A DNA stretch of 64,000 bases from Firmicutes bacterium AM55-24TS (lineage in GTDB: Bacteria; Bacillota; Clostridia; UBA1381): contig QTVU01000005.1 of NCBI GenBank assembly GCA_003460745.1, positions 56,742 through 120,741 on the forward strand, written 5' to 3'. The notes under the pieces are model-generated. The model searched no databases and was not told the DNA's origin. It was given only the letters and a program-made list of their open reading frames with translations. Shown here piece by piece: positions 51,865 through 60,942 of the stretch; the first letter of the stretch is position 1; every line of letters starts with the position of its first letter. The translations under genes and the position numbers were made by a program.

Positions 51865-53698
51865 AACAGACCCCCGTACCGAATGATTTAACACCGCAGC
51901 CTGCACATTTTTGACGGCAGTTCGGTGTTGTTACCGATTGTTTTGCTTTTTCATTTTCACGCATCAAGAAATTCTTTGTAACGCCTATGTCGATATGGTC
52001 CCAAGGAAGAACTTCTTCATAACTGCGTTCACGCGCCGTATAGAAATTAGGGTCAATTCCAAGTTCGTCAAAAGTCTGCATCCATACGTCAAACTTAAAA
52101 TGCTCTCCCCAACCGTCAAACTTACAGCCATTTTCAACAGCCTTAATTATAACCTCGCTAAGACGTCTGTCGCCTCTTGCAAAAACTCCCTCAAGATAAC
52201 TTGTCTTATTATCGTGCCAATTATAACGTATTCTTTTTGACTTGATAGCCGATTTTAATGTATTCTGCTTTTCGATAAGCATATCACGTGTATCCTGTTT
52301 TGCCCATTGGAATGCAGTAAAAGGCTTTGGCACAAAACTCGACGTACTTACGGTTATATTTATCTGCTTTGCTCTTTCCTCTTTCGGGATTGCAAAGTAA
52401 ACTTCAAGCACCTTTTGCGCAAGGTCGGCTATACCGCAAACATCGTCCATAGTTTCGGTAGGAAGTCCAATCATAAAGTACAATTTTACGTTTGTCCAAC
52501 CGCCTCTGAAAAGCATATTTGTTGAATTTATAATATCTTCTTCATTTATATTTTTATTGATAACATCACGAAGTCTTTGAGTTCCTGCCTCCGGTGCAAA
52601 AGTAATGCCGGTTTTTCTGACTTTCTGCACTTTCTCCATAAGTTCAAGCGAGAAATTATCAATTCTAAGTGACGGAAGCGACAAACCGATTTTCTTTTCT
52701 TCGGTTATTTTAAGCAGTCCGTCCGTAAGGTCACGAAGTCCGCTGAAATCACTTGTTGAAAGCGATGACAGTGATATTTCGTCATATCCGCTGCACGCAA
52801 GCAAGTTTTCCGCAATACCCAAAAGTCTTTCCGGCTTTCTTTCTCTTAACGGTCTGTATATATAGCCTGCCTGGCAGAAACGGCAGCCTCTCAAGCAACC
52901 GCGCATAACTTCAAGCATAACTCTGTCGTGTACAACCTCACCGAACGGTACAATAATCGTTTCCGGTGCGTATGTAGCATTAAAATCTTTCATTATACGC
53001 TTTCTTACTTTCGGTTTAGCATGAGGATTGTTCGGTGTAACACTCTTTACCGTATTATCGTCATTGTATTCCACATCATAGAATGACGGCACATAAATAC
53101 CCTCAATTTCGGCTATTGCTTCAAGATAATCACGTTTATTTTTCTTACCGCTCTTTTTCCACTTAACATACTCTTCAACAACCTCATGTATCGAATCTTC
53201 ACCCTCGCCGAGCATAAAGAAATCAAATATATCCGCCACAGGTTCTGCGTTATACGCACAAGGACCGCCGCCGCAAACAATAGGATAGCTCTCATCTCTG
53301 TCCTTTGCTCTTACCGGAATATCCGCAAGCATAAGCATATTCACTATATTTGAATAGCTGAGTTCATACTGCAAAGTAAATCCGAGCATATCAAAATGAG
53401 TTATTTCGTCACCTGTTTCAAGTGCAAACAACTTCATTCCGTGCTTTTTCATTTCTTCTTCCATATCCGTCCAAGGTGCAAAAACACGCTCACAATATGT
53501 GTCCTCACGGTCGTTTAAAGTATGGTAAAGAATTTTAAGCCCCAAGTGCGACATTGCGATTTCGTAAGTATCGGCAAAACAAAAACCGAACCTCACGTCA
53601 ACATCGGCAGGATTTTTTATGACGGAGTTAAGCTCTCCGCCCGTATATCTTGTCGGTTTCATTACTGCCGACAGTATCTTATCTCTTGTTGTTATCAT
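51857..53698 (-). CDS. TIGR03960 family B12-binding-like radical SAM protein
   Basis: A 613-residue protein: N-terminal B12-binding-like domain (about 30-200), radical SAM domain with CLRGCRFCQAG (CxxxCxxC, about 265) binding the [4Fe-4S] cluster and SAM, SLPSLRIDNFS and GITFAPEAGTQRLRDVINK, and a C-terminal cysteine set CRQKCAGCG. The family is widespread in Clostridia and linked to the DUF2344 partner; its substrate is not known. GGGAGA before ATG; only 1 bp separates it from gerW, so they are one operon. Confidence 0.92.
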   Translation of the reverse strand: MITTRDKILSAVMKPTRYTGGELNSVIKNPADVDVRFGFCFADTYEIAMSHLGLKILYHTLNDREDTYCERVFAPWTDMEEEMKKHGMKLFALETGDEITHFDMLGFTLQYELSYSNIVNMLMLADIPVRAKDRDESYPIVCGGGPCAYNAEPVADIFDFFMLGEGEDSIHEVVEEYVKWKKSGKKNKRDYLEAIAEIEGIYVPSFYDVEYNDDNTVKSVTPNNPHAKPKVRKRIMKDFNATYAPETIIVPFGEVVHDRVMLEVMRGCLRGCRFCQAGYIYRPLRERKPERLLGIAENLLACSGYDEISLSSLSTSDFSGLRDLTDGLLKITEEKKIGLSLPSLRIDNFSLELMEKVQKVRKTGITFAPEAGTQRLRDVINKNINEEDIINSTNMLFRGGWTNVKLYFMIGLPTETMDDVCGIADLAQKVLEVYFAIPKEERAKQINITVSTSSFVPKPFTAFQWAKQDTRDMLIEKQNTLKSAIKSKRIRYNWHDNKTSYLEGVFARGDRRLSEVIIKAVENGCKFDGWGEHFKFDVWMQTFDELGIDPNFYTARERSYEEVLPWDHIDIGVTKNFLMRENEKAKQSVTTPNCRQKCAGCGVKSFGTGVCYE

Positions 53699-53699
53699 T

Positions 53700-54149
53700 T
53701 TATTCTCCCTGATTAATTATTTCGTCTGCACATTCATTTTCTTCAGCTTTTTTCTGTGCTTTTCTTTCGCGTCTTTCCGCAAAAAATCCGTTCACCTTGT
53801 CCACAACTTCGGGTACAAGGTCGATTAGTTTGTCAACAGGCGAAGAACCGCCCTCCATAGGAATCAAACGCACGTTACCGTTATTTATAACAAGAAACGC
53901 CATTGCGTCAACCGACGCACCGCCGCCCATACCGCCGCCGAAGTTTTTATCGTCAAGGCTTTGAGTATCGTTTTTCTTTCTGTCAAATTCACAGCCGCCG
54001 CCGCCGAAACCAAACGACACCTTTGATATAGGCACAATCATCGTTCCGTCATTGACTATTATCGGCTCACCTACGACCGAATTTGCATCAATCATACCTT
54101 TGAAATTATTTGTTAATCCCTCAAACATTTCACTAACTTTATTAGCCAT
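53700..54149 (-). CDS. gerW: GerW/YtfJ family sporulation protein
   Basis: A 149-residue YtfJ-family protein, with the family core VVGEPIIVNDGTMIVPISKVSFGFGGGG (about 25-52), a Gly-rich FGGGMGGGASVDAMAFLVI, and a charged C-terminal helix RRERKAQKKAEENE. In B. subtilis GerW is a spore protein needed for proper germination. Placement after ScpAB-DUF2953 is the usual Clostridial order. Supports a sporulating host. Confidence 0.9.
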   Translation of the reverse strand: MANKVSEMFEGLTNNFKGMIDANSVVGEPIIVNDGTMIVPISKVSFGFGGGGCEFDRKKNDTQSLDDKNFGGGMGGGASVDAMAFLVINNGNVRLIPMEGGSSPVDKLIDLVPEVVDKVNGFFAERRERKAQKKAEENECADEIINQGE

Positions 54150-54155
54150 TTTCTT

Positions 54156-54764
54156 TTATCCTCCTATGATTTTCTGTATTTTCAAAACAACTTTTACCGT
54201 TTTAAATCCTATTGTCAAAACATATAAACAGTTTGTCCTAAGTTTGCAATATATGTCCATATCCAAGCACGCATTATTAAAATCAGCGTCAAGCGACACA
54301 TCCCATTTTTCAAGTTTCATTCGTCTGTCAATCCAACCTACTATATTATACACTCCCGCATTGACCGCACCCGTCGCAATTCCCGTATACATTGGGTTTC
54401 CCATACCGAATTTTGACGATACATTCAGTTCCTTTATCTTAATTGCGTGACAAATTATATAGTCAAGTAAATTTAATATATCTTTTTTTAACTGTTTATA
54501 TACTTCTTTTATGAGCGTTATTATCCCTAAAATATCCGATTTTTCTTGCTTTTCTTCTTTGTCGGTCGTTTCTTCTTCGTTTTCAACTTCTTCTTCAACC
54601 TTGTCATTCGGAAAAATCTTAAATTTCAAAAACGCATACTTTATAATTACAGATCCGTTATTTTCCTTATTATTATACGAAAACTCAAGAATACAGTCTG
54701 CCGGTATAAGCAAAAGTAACATTATAACAGCCACGACGGCTAATATTATATATAAAGCTGTCAT
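54156..54764 (-). CDS. DUF2953 membrane protein
   Basis: A 202-residue protein with an N-terminal TM helix (ALYIILAVVAVIMLLLLIP), an acidic stretch rich in Glu (VEEEVENEEETTDKEEKQEKSD, about 57-78) and a DUF2953 core (LDYIICHAIKIKELNVSSKFGMGNPMYTGIATGAVNAGVYNI and LDAD). The family commonly sits beside ytfJ/gerW in sporulating Firmicutes; a sporulation link is inferred. AGGAGG is in front of ATG; 6 bp from gerW. Confidence 0.85.
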   Translation of the reverse strand: MTALYIILAVVAVIMLLLLIPADCILEFSYNNKENNGSVIIKYAFLKFKIFPNDKVEEEVENEEETTDKEEKQEKSDILGIITLIKEVYKQLKKDILNLLDYIICHAIKIKELNVSSKFGMGNPMYTGIATGAVNAGVYNIVGWIDRRMKLEKWDVSLDADFNNACLDMDIYCKLRTNCLYVLTIGFKTVKVVLKIQKIIGG

Positions 54765-54781
54765 ATGCTGTCCTCCTTTTG

Positions 54782-55381
54782 TTATTGTTCAGTGTTTTCT
54801 TCGTTTTCCGCAACAATATTTTCACCGTTCTCATCGATTTCAAGCTGCAGTCCCTGTGATGTTTCAAGGTTAAGACTTCTCAAATCAAGCGGCGGTAAAT
54901 CGGTAGGCTTTGTAAGTCCGAAACACCTTAAAAACGTGTCTGTCGTCACATATAAAATCGGTCTGCCCGGTGCGTCCAGTCTGCCCTTTTCTTCAATCAG
55001 TCCGCGTTCATAAAGTCTGTTTACGCAGCCGTCCGAATTTACTCCTCTTATATGTTCAATCTGACCTTTCGTTATAGGCTGTTTGTAGGCAATTATCGCA
55101 AGTGCCTCCATTGCCGCATTTGAAAGCGGCTGCCTTCTCTGTTCTCCTAATATTTCCTGTATATAGGTATAATATTCAGGTCTTGAACAAATTTGATAAC
55201 CCTCAAGAATATCAATTATATTAAATCCTCTGTGATTTTCGCTGTATTCTTTTTTCAGTTCATCGACCGCCTTATTGACTTCGTCAACGCTCGTATCAAG
55301 CACAACAGCCAATTTTGTCGCCTTAACAGGCTCACCTGCCGCAAAAAGTATTCCCTCTATTGCATATTTAATATTATCCAT
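54782..55381 (-). CDS. scpB: Segregation and condensation protein B
   Basis: A 199-residue kleisin-partner with two winged-helix domains (MDNIKYAIEGILFAAGEPV... and NAAMEALAIIAYKQPITKGQIEHIRGVNSDG, VNRLYERGLIEEKGRLDAPGRPILY). With ScpA and SMC it forms the condensin complex for chromosome segregation. The ATG at 55381 overlaps the scpA stop by 8 nt. The short basic C-terminal region is replaced by an acidic tail (IDENGENIVAENEENTEQ). Confidence 0.92.
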   Translation of the reverse strand: MDNIKYAIEGILFAAGEPVKATKLAVVLDTSVDEVNKAVDELKKEYSENHRGFNIIDILEGYQICSRPEYYTYIQEILGEQRRQPLSNAAMEALAIIAYKQPITKGQIEHIRGVNSDGCVNRLYERGLIEEKGRLDAPGRPILYVTTDTFLRCFGLTKPTDLPPLDLRSLNLETSQGLQLEIDENGENIVAENEENTEQ

Positions 55382-56105
55382 TCTTTTTCTCCGTTGTAAG
55401 AATAAAGTCATCTGACTTTTCGTCATAGTCCGCATACAGCTTGTTCAGCTTTATCATTTCAAGTACTGCCAAAAACGTTGCAATCATTTCAGGCCGTGAA
55501 TCGTCCGCTTTAAAAAGTGATTCAAACTGTACACGTTTATTATGCTTTAACACTTTACATATCTTTTCAACCATATCGTCAACCGAAACTTTTTCTCTGC
55601 CGACAATTTTTGAAAACGCACGTTTTTCGGGTTTTGCCTTGCGAAGTCTGCGTTGAAATATGTTGTTAAACGCATCAATCAGTTCTTTTGTATCGTGCTT
55701 TATATCGTATTCGGGCATAGGAAATTTAATTTTTTCAGGCTCACGAAACACCATTTCTTTTGTTGTAAACTCACTCTTCCTAAGCTCCTTTGACGCCTCT
55801 TTAAACTGCTGATATTCAGCCAACCTACGCGCAAGTTCTTCTCTCGGATCTTCCTCGTCCTCTTCTTCCTCATTTTTAGGAAGTAACATTTTCGATTTTA
55901 TATACAAAAGATTGGACGCCATAACAAGAAATTCGCTTGTATTATCAAGATTAGCCTCTTCAATTCCGTCAATCGCCTCAAGATACTGCGCCGTTATCTC
56001 AACAATCGGTATGTCGTATATACTGACCTTGTTTTTCTGTATAAGCGTCAAAAGCAAATCAAGCGGACCTTCAAACGTATCAAGCTTATATAATATCTTA
56101 TCCAT
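55374..56105 (-). CDS. scpA: Segregation and condensation protein A
   Basis: A 243-residue kleisin: N-terminal LDTFEGPLDLLLTLIQKNKVSIYDIPIVEIT and C-terminal winged helix (VLEMIKLNKLYADYDEKSDD). Links the SMC heads and binds the ScpB dimer. AGGGTG precedes ATG. Preceded by the site-2 protease gene by 8 bp. Confidence 0.93.
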   Translation of the reverse strand: MDKILYKLDTFEGPLDLLLTLIQKNKVSIYDIPIVEITAQYLEAIDGIEEANLDNTSEFLVMASNLLYIKSKMLLPKNEEEEDEEDPREELARRLAEYQQFKEASKELRKSEFTTKEMVFREPEKIKFPMPEYDIKHDTKELIDAFNNIFQRRLRKAKPEKRAFSKIVGREKVSVDDMVEKICKVLKHNKRVQFESLFKADDSRPEMIATFLAVLEMIKLNKLYADYDEKSDDFILTTEKKNG

Positions 56106-56113
56106 TTTTCACC

Positions 56114-56770
56114 CTATAATATCAAGTTAATCGCACTGTTTAACAGGTTGATAATTCCGTTAAAGAAGAAATTCACACCTGTTCCGATTATGCCGTTCAG
56201 AACGCCGGTAAGCGAAAGCACCATAATTAAAAGCATAGAATATCTTTCGTATCTCAGCATAGTGTAATATGCTTTGTTCGGAAGAAACATTCCAAGTACT
56301 TTTGCACCGTCAAGCGGTGGTATCGGAATTATGTTAAACACCATAAAGCATAGATTTCTTATCGCAAAAAGCTGTGCAAAAGTTGCAACACCGTTTAGAA
56401 CGCTTGTACCGAAACCGAGCTTTATACATAAAACGTGAAGTATCGCATATATAAGCAATGCCGCAAATGCCATAATCAAATTGGCAAGCGGTCCTGCAAT
56501 CGCGGTAAGTGCCATACCCTTTTTTGTATCTTTATAATATGACGGATTTACTCCGACAGGCTTTGCCCAACCGAAACCTGTCAAAATCATCAACAACGTA
56601 CCGACAGGGTCAAGATGCGCAAGCGGATTTAAAGTCAATCTCCCCTCACGTTCAGGTGTCGGATCACCAAGTTTTGTCGATACCCAACCGTGTGCAAATT
56701 CGTGTCCCGTCAACGCTATAAGCGTTATAGGCACATTGATTATTATGTTTATTAAATTAAAACCAACCAT
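56114..56770 (-). CDS. Site-2 protease family membrane metalloprotease
   Basis: A 218-residue intramembrane protease of the small YwhC-type. Zinc motif HEFAHGW (23-29; HExxH) and the third ligand motif NIIPIPPLDGAKVLGMF (about 147-163), five or six hydrophobic segments. Substrate unknown. It is the usual gene before scpA in Firmicutes and leads this seven-gene operon (site-2 protease to the DUF2344 gene). Confidence 0.92.
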   Translation of the reverse strand: MVGFNLINIIINVPITLIALTGHEFAHGWVSTKLGDPTPEREGRLTLNPLAHLDPVGTLLMILTGFGWAKPVGVNPSYYKDTKKGMALTAIAGPLANLIMAFAALLIYAILHVLCIKLGFGTSVLNGVATFAQLFAIRNLCFMVFNIIPIPPLDGAKVLGMFLPNKAYYTMLRYERYSMLLIMVLSLTGVLNGIIGTGVNFFFNGIINLLNSAINLIL

Positions 56771-56841
56771 ATATTTTTTCTCCTTAAATACAGATAATTA
56801 TATTATATAATTATTTTCAGAAAAAGTAAAGTAAAATCGCA

Positions 56842-56886
56842 CAAAAAATAACCTCTGAACAAGTATGATTTGTCAGAGGTTATTTT
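56842..56886 (-). terminator. Terminator of the GGDEF gene
   Basis: 14-bp arms AAAATAACCTCTGA/TCAGAGGTTATTTT with a 14-nt loop that can pair further (ACAA/TTGT). Confidence 0.85.
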
Positions 56887-56888
56887 AT

Positions 56889-58028
56889 TTATTCTTCTCG
56901 TCTTTTTAAATTTTTAGTTTTGTAATACAAACGCTTGTTTTCGTACATCATTGCGTCGGCACGTTCCATTGTCATAGAGAAGTTTCTGTCTTTTTCCGCA
57001 TCGAACTTGGCATAACCGATTGACATAGAAGTCTTAATTCCTCCTCGATTAATACTGTCTGCCATTCTTGCGATTCTGTCCGCAAAATTCTTAATCATAT
57101 CAATATCGCAGTCTTTTAATACAACAGAAAATTCATCGCCGCCGACTCTGTAACCGATAAAATCAGTACCTTCCATCGCTTTTCGTATCGCGTCGGCACC
57201 GTTTTGAATATAAATATCACCCATTTGATGTCCGCGGCTGTCGTTTATATTCTTTAATTCGTTTAAGTCTACCGTAACAATAGCATACCGCGATTGGTTT
57301 CCGCTTTCTATGTTGTGCATATCAACCGTAAATGAGTTCTTGTTTTTCAAACCTGTAAGCGTATCCGTATTAGACATATCCTGATACAGCGGATTTGAAA
57401 TTCTCTTGAATATCGCCATTGAAAAACGTACTGAAATCACGCAACACAAAAGTATAAGTATTATTACTATAACGCGAAGTATAATCTTGAAAATATATAC
57501 CCTATTAGCGTCAATCCCTATACAAGCAACGCCCTTCACTGTTCCGCCGTCCATTATCGGATAAAAATTCAAATATCTAAAGCCGTCCAACGATGCATAA
57601 AAAGCGCCTGCATCGGCATAATGTGTTGTATACAAGTCGTTTATTTCTTTTTCAATCTTTCCTGTTATCTTTTCGTCATTTATAACAGTGTTTATCTTGT
57701 CATTTTTCGTATTGAGTATATATTGGAAATCGCCGTTTTTATCTTTTCTCACAACAAATATTTCTGAAATCGCCATATTGTCCTTTACCGCGGATAAATA
57801 GCTCAGTGCCGCACCGTATACGCCGTCAGGCACATCTTCAGTAAAAAGTCTGCTGTCAAAATGAGATTCTATGGTTGTAAAAGTAAGATTTGCACGTTCA
57901 TTGTATGCGTCGGCAAGCATCGAAATCATAACGCCCGATGTAACGAGATATATAACCAGGCAAGAAAATATGATAAGTCCGCAAGTCAGCATTGAAACTT
58001 GCACGTTAACTTTTTCTATTTTGTTCAT
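56889..58028 (-). CDS. Membrane-bound diguanylate cyclase (GGDEF)
   Basis: A 379-residue protein: TM1 (about 10-35), an extracytoplasmic sensor region of about 140 residues (Cache-like; NFYPIMDGGTVKGVACIGID), TM2 (about 178-200), and a GGDEF domain with NTDTLTGLKNKNSF, the intact RVGGDEFSVVL active site and YENKRLYYKTK. It makes cyclic di-GMP. The RxxD inhibitory site before GGDEF is absent (EGTD), so product inhibition is probably weak. No EAL domain. The start codon has only a weak RBS (AAAG), so translation may be low. Own promoter. Confidence 0.9.
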   Translation of the reverse strand: MNKIEKVNVQVSMLTCGLIIFSCLVIYLVTSGVMISMLADAYNERANLTFTTIESHFDSRLFTEDVPDGVYGAALSYLSAVKDNMAISEIFVVRKDKNGDFQYILNTKNDKINTVINDEKITGKIEKEINDLYTTHYADAGAFYASLDGFRYLNFYPIMDGGTVKGVACIGIDANRVYIFKIILRVIVIILILLCCVISVRFSMAIFKRISNPLYQDMSNTDTLTGLKNKNSFTVDMHNIESGNQSRYAIVTVDLNELKNINDSRGHQMGDIYIQNGADAIRKAMEGTDFIGYRVGGDEFSVVLKDCDIDMIKNFADRIARMADSINRGGIKTSMSIGYAKFDAEKDRNFSMTMERADAMMYENKRLYYKTKNLKRREE

Positions 58029-58094
58029 AATAAACTTTTTTTAATTTTCCCATAATTATCGCGCCATCTCCTTTTATACATATTTTACATTTTT

Positions 58095-58123
58095 ATTATA
58101 CCTATTTTTTTATAATTTATCAA
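58095..58123 (-). promoter_or_regulatory. Promoter of the GGDEF gene
   Basis: Minus strand TTGATA, 17 bp, TATAAT, 67 bp before the ATG. Confidence 0.72.
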
Positions 58124-58152
58124 TATTTTCGTCGAAAAAAATCGGATTTTTG

Positions 58153-58180
58153 TTGATTGTTCACTATTTAATAGTATAAT
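58153..58180 (+). promoter_or_regulatory. Promoter of rmuC
   Basis: TTGATT, 16 bp, TATAAT, 35 bp before the ATG; divergent from the GGDEF promoter. Confidence 0.65.
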
Positions 58181-58215
58181 GTTAATAAAATCGTAATACA
58201 GAATGGAGATTAATA

Positions 58216-59247
58216 ATGCAAACAGCGATACTTATTCTTTTAATTATACTTATTATATGTGTACTTATAACTCTGATTTTTACATTAAAAAACAGTTCAA
58301 AGCCGTCTGATTCGGGACTTGAACAACGTATAAACGGTTCTGTCAAAATGTTTTCCGACATAATATCGGAAAATCAACAGGTAATCGGCAATATGCAGAC
58401 AAACCGTTTTGCACAAATGGACAACGAAATCAAAAGTATGCGTCAAAGTATGGAAAAACACCTTGCCGATATGTACAAAGGTTTCGCCGATATATCCGCA
58501 CTTTCATCAGGTGTAAGTGATTTAAAAAAAGTCCTTTCAAATGTTAAAACACGCGGTATACTCGGTGAAATACAACTCGGTGCAATCCTAGACGAAATAC
58601 TTGCACCGGAGCAATTCGACACCAATGTTGCAACCATACCGAACAGTTCCGCAGTTGTTGAATTTGCGGTTAAACTTCCGCACGACGACGAAGGATTTAT
58701 ATATCTTCCGATTGATTCAAAATTCCCGCTTGACGCCTACAACGACTTACTGAGCGCATACGATATCGGTGACAGCGAAATTATAAACCGTTCTTCAAAA
58801 GCACTCGTTCAGCGAATAAAGCAATTCGCAAAAGATATTCACACAAAATACGTTGAACCGCCGTACACAACCGATTTTGCAATAATGTTCCTCCCAACAG
58901 AAGGACTTTATGCCGAGGCAGTTAATCTCGGTCTTGTCGAAGTTTTGCAACGTGAATATAAAATAAATATAGCAGGTCCAAGCACAATGGCGGCTATGCT
59001 TAATTCTTTGCAAATGGGTTTCCGTACACTTGCACTTGAAAAACGTTCAAGCGAAGTTTGGCAAGTCTTAGGCGAAGTCAAGGGTGAATTTGAAAAATTC
59101 TATTCAGTTCTTGAAACGGCACAAAAAAGAATTACCCAAACAGGTGACGAACTTGATAAACTTATCGGTGTCAGAATGCGTGCAATGGAGCGAAAACTCC
59201 GCAGTGTTGAAAAATCCGAAAACAACAGTTTTGACGATATGTTATAA
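58216..59247 (+). CDS. rmuC: RmuC family protein
   Basis: A 343-residue protein: N-terminal TM helix (4-24), a coiled-coil region (about 35-110) and the RmuC domain with RGILGEIQLGAILDEILAPEQFD, IDSKFPLDAYNDLLSA, DFAIMFLPTEGLYAEAV and GPSTMAAMLNSLQMGFRTLALEKRSSEVWQVLGEV. E. coli RmuC limits inversions between short repeats and has a nuclease-like fold. It is shorter than the E. coli protein (about 475). GGAG lies upstream of ATG. Faces the structured non-coding region downstream. Confidence 0.92.
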   Translation: MQTAILILLIILIICVLITLIFTLKNSSKPSDSGLEQRINGSVKMFSDIISENQQVIGNMQTNRFAQMDNEIKSMRQSMEKHLADMYKGFADISALSSGVSDLKKVLSNVKTRGILGEIQLGAILDEILAPEQFDTNVATIPNSSAVVEFAVKLPHDDEGFIYLPIDSKFPLDAYNDLLSAYDIGDSEIINRSSKALVQRIKQFAKDIHTKYVEPPYTTDFAIMFLPTEGLYAEAVNLGLVEVLQREYKINIAGPSTMAAMLNSLQMGFRTLALEKRSSEVWQVLGEVKGEFEKFYSVLETAQKRITQTGDELDKLIGVRMRAMERKLRSVEKSENNSFDDML

Positions 59248-59591
59248 TATATTTGATAAAAACATTATTTATTCTTTAAGCACAAAAAAAAGCCACGAGC
59301 AAACTCGCGGCTTCAGACTGTCGACAAATTGTCCGGAACGTGCAATATATTATTTTTATATTTTAAAGTTTAATTTATAGCTATAAAAAGCAACAGGCAA
59401 GCCTATCTTCGATATACGGCTTGCCTGTGCACTTTTTGCGAAAATAAACTCTAACGTACAAACGTACGCCGACGAGTTCATTTTCGCAAAATCCGAACTG
59501 ATTTCTCGACCTCTGCCAGCGTGTAGACACTTTTGTCTACACGCTGAAGCCACGAGTACACTCGCGGCTTTTATATTACTTAATTTTTAAA
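59248..59591 (-). ncRNA. Candidate structured RNA downstream of ftsZ (five hairpins, minus strand)
   Basis: No gene is visible in 344 bp. Instead there are five hairpins: H1 59291-59299/59304-59312, H2 59393-59403/59418-59428 (11 bp perfect), H3 59434-59451/59474-59491 (18 bp, apical CGTAC/GTACG), H4 59518-59529/59534-59545 (12 bp perfect) and H5 59548-59556/59561-59569. H1 and H5 share the same arms. The mismatches in H1, H3 and H5 are A-C on the plus strand but G-U on the minus strand, so the minus-strand RNA pairs fully. H1 is followed by seven T on the minus strand, a terminator. It could be the ftsZ 3' untranslated region, a separate small RNA, or a mobile hairpin element. No known RNA family is recognised. 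Confidence 0.55.
59282..59312 (-). terminator. Minus-strand terminator ending the ftsZ-side RNA (H1)
   Basis: On the minus strand AGCCGCGAG, loop TTTG, CTCGTGGCT then TTTTTTT. Full pairing requires a G-U wobble that exists only on this strand. Confidence 0.8.
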
Positions 59592-60761
59592 TTATCTGCC
59601 TGGTTTAAAGAAGTCGGGAACATCTATACTACCCATTCCCGGCTTTAACTTTCTCTTGAAAATTGCATTATCATCATAATCAGAAACTGATGATGAATAA
59701 GACGGAGTCTTTCTGTCGCTTGATGTTGAAGAACCTGTAAACTTAGGTGTAATATTCTTTACATCATTAGCCTTATCCTTACCGCGTCTTAATGAACCGT
59801 CAAGACCTGTTGCAATAAGAGTAACCTTAATTTCATCTTTAAGATTATCGTCCATAGCAGTACCGACAATAATATTTGCCTCTTCACTTACAAGGTCACG
59901 AACAATGCTTGATACTTCGCCCATATCAACAAGTGAGAATTCACTTCCGCCTGTGATATTAAGAAGTACGTTTTCAGCACCCTCAATACTTGTTTCAAGA
60001 AGCGGACTTTCAATAGCCGCACGAACTGCGTCCTGAGCGGCATTTTCACCCTTGCCGACACCGATACCCATATGTGCGACACCGCTGTCTTTCATAATTG
60101 TTCTTACATCGGCAAAGTCACAGTTCATAATACCTCTTTGAGTAATTACTTCAATGATACCTTGAACACCTTGACGAAGAACATCATCTGCAAGTTTGAA
60201 TGAATCTTTAATTGTAACCTTTTTGTCTGCAATCTTCAATAGAAGATCGTTTGGTATAGTAACAATAGCGTCAACCTTTTCTGCAAGGTTCTTAATACCT
60301 TCTTCAGCGTTTCTCATTCTTTGAGGTCCTTCAAAGAAGAAAGGCTTTGTTACTACCGCAACTGTAAGTACACCAAGAGATTTCGCAGCCTCTGCGATAA
60401 TAGGTGCGGCACCTGTACCTGTTCCGCCGCCCATACCTGCTGTTACGAATACCATTTCTGTATCTTTTACAAGATTCTTGATTTCATCTTTTGATTCTTC
60501 AGCCGCTTGTCTGCCGATTTCAGGCTTTGCACCTGCTCCCAAACCGCTTGTAAGCTTTCTGCCGATATTAAGTACAGTCGGTGCTTTTACATTTGCAAGC
60601 TGCTGTGCATCTGTATTGACGCAAATAAATTCTGCCTTTGTAACGCCGGCCTCGATCATACGGTCCACAGCATTGTTACCGCCGCCGCCGACACCTATAA
60701 CCTTTATTCTTGCGCCGTCTATTGTAGTGTTTTCTTCCAAACCGATAGGCATATCACTCAT
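59592..60761 (-). CDS. ftsZ: Cell division protein FtsZ
   Basis: A 389-residue tubulin-like GTPase that forms the division ring. Glycine-rich GTP loop GMGGGTGTGAAP (about 105-116), IKVIGVGGGGNNAVDRMI near the start, and the T7 NCDFADVRTIM loop. A variable linker (about 320-370) leads to the C-terminal peptide SIDVPDFFKPGR, which binds FtsA/SepF-type partners. GGAGG before ATG. ftsQ ends 181 bp upstream with its own promoter in between, so ftsZ can be transcribed separately; ftsA is not adjacent. Confidence 0.96.
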   Translation of the reverse strand: MSDMPIGLEENTTIDGARIKVIGVGGGGNNAVDRMIEAGVTKAEFICVNTDAQQLANVKAPTVLNIGRKLTSGLGAGAKPEIGRQAAEESKDEIKNLVKDTEMVFVTAGMGGGTGTGAAPIIAEAAKSLGVLTVAVVTKPFFFEGPQRMRNAEEGIKNLAEKVDAIVTIPNDLLLKIADKKVTIKDSFKLADDVLRQGVQGIIEVITQRGIMNCDFADVRTIMKDSGVAHMGIGVGKGENAAQDAVRAAIESPLLETSIEGAENVLLNITGGSEFSLVDMGEVSSIVRDLVSEEANIIVGTAMDDNLKDEIKVTLIATGLDGSLRRGKDKANDVKNITPKFTGSSTSSDRKTPSYSSSVSDYDDNAIFKRKLKPGMGSIDVPDFFKPGR

Positions 60762-60825
60762 CTAAATATCCTCCTTCGTAGTTTATCCCCAACAAATCCA
60801 ACAGGGAAATCTCCGCATATATATT

Positions 60826-60854
60826 ATTTTACTATGTTTTTTCAACTTATTCAA
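60826..60854 (-). promoter_or_regulatory. Promoter of ftsZ
   Basis: Minus strand TTGAAT, 17 bp, TAAAAT, 65 bp before the ftsZ start. Confidence 0.55.
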
Positions 60855-60942
60855 TAGTTTTTTCCCACAAATTTTCAAAACGCCGAAAATTTTTACACAA
60901 TATTATAGTCATTTTGTTTTTAATTTTTGTGCAATTTTATTT

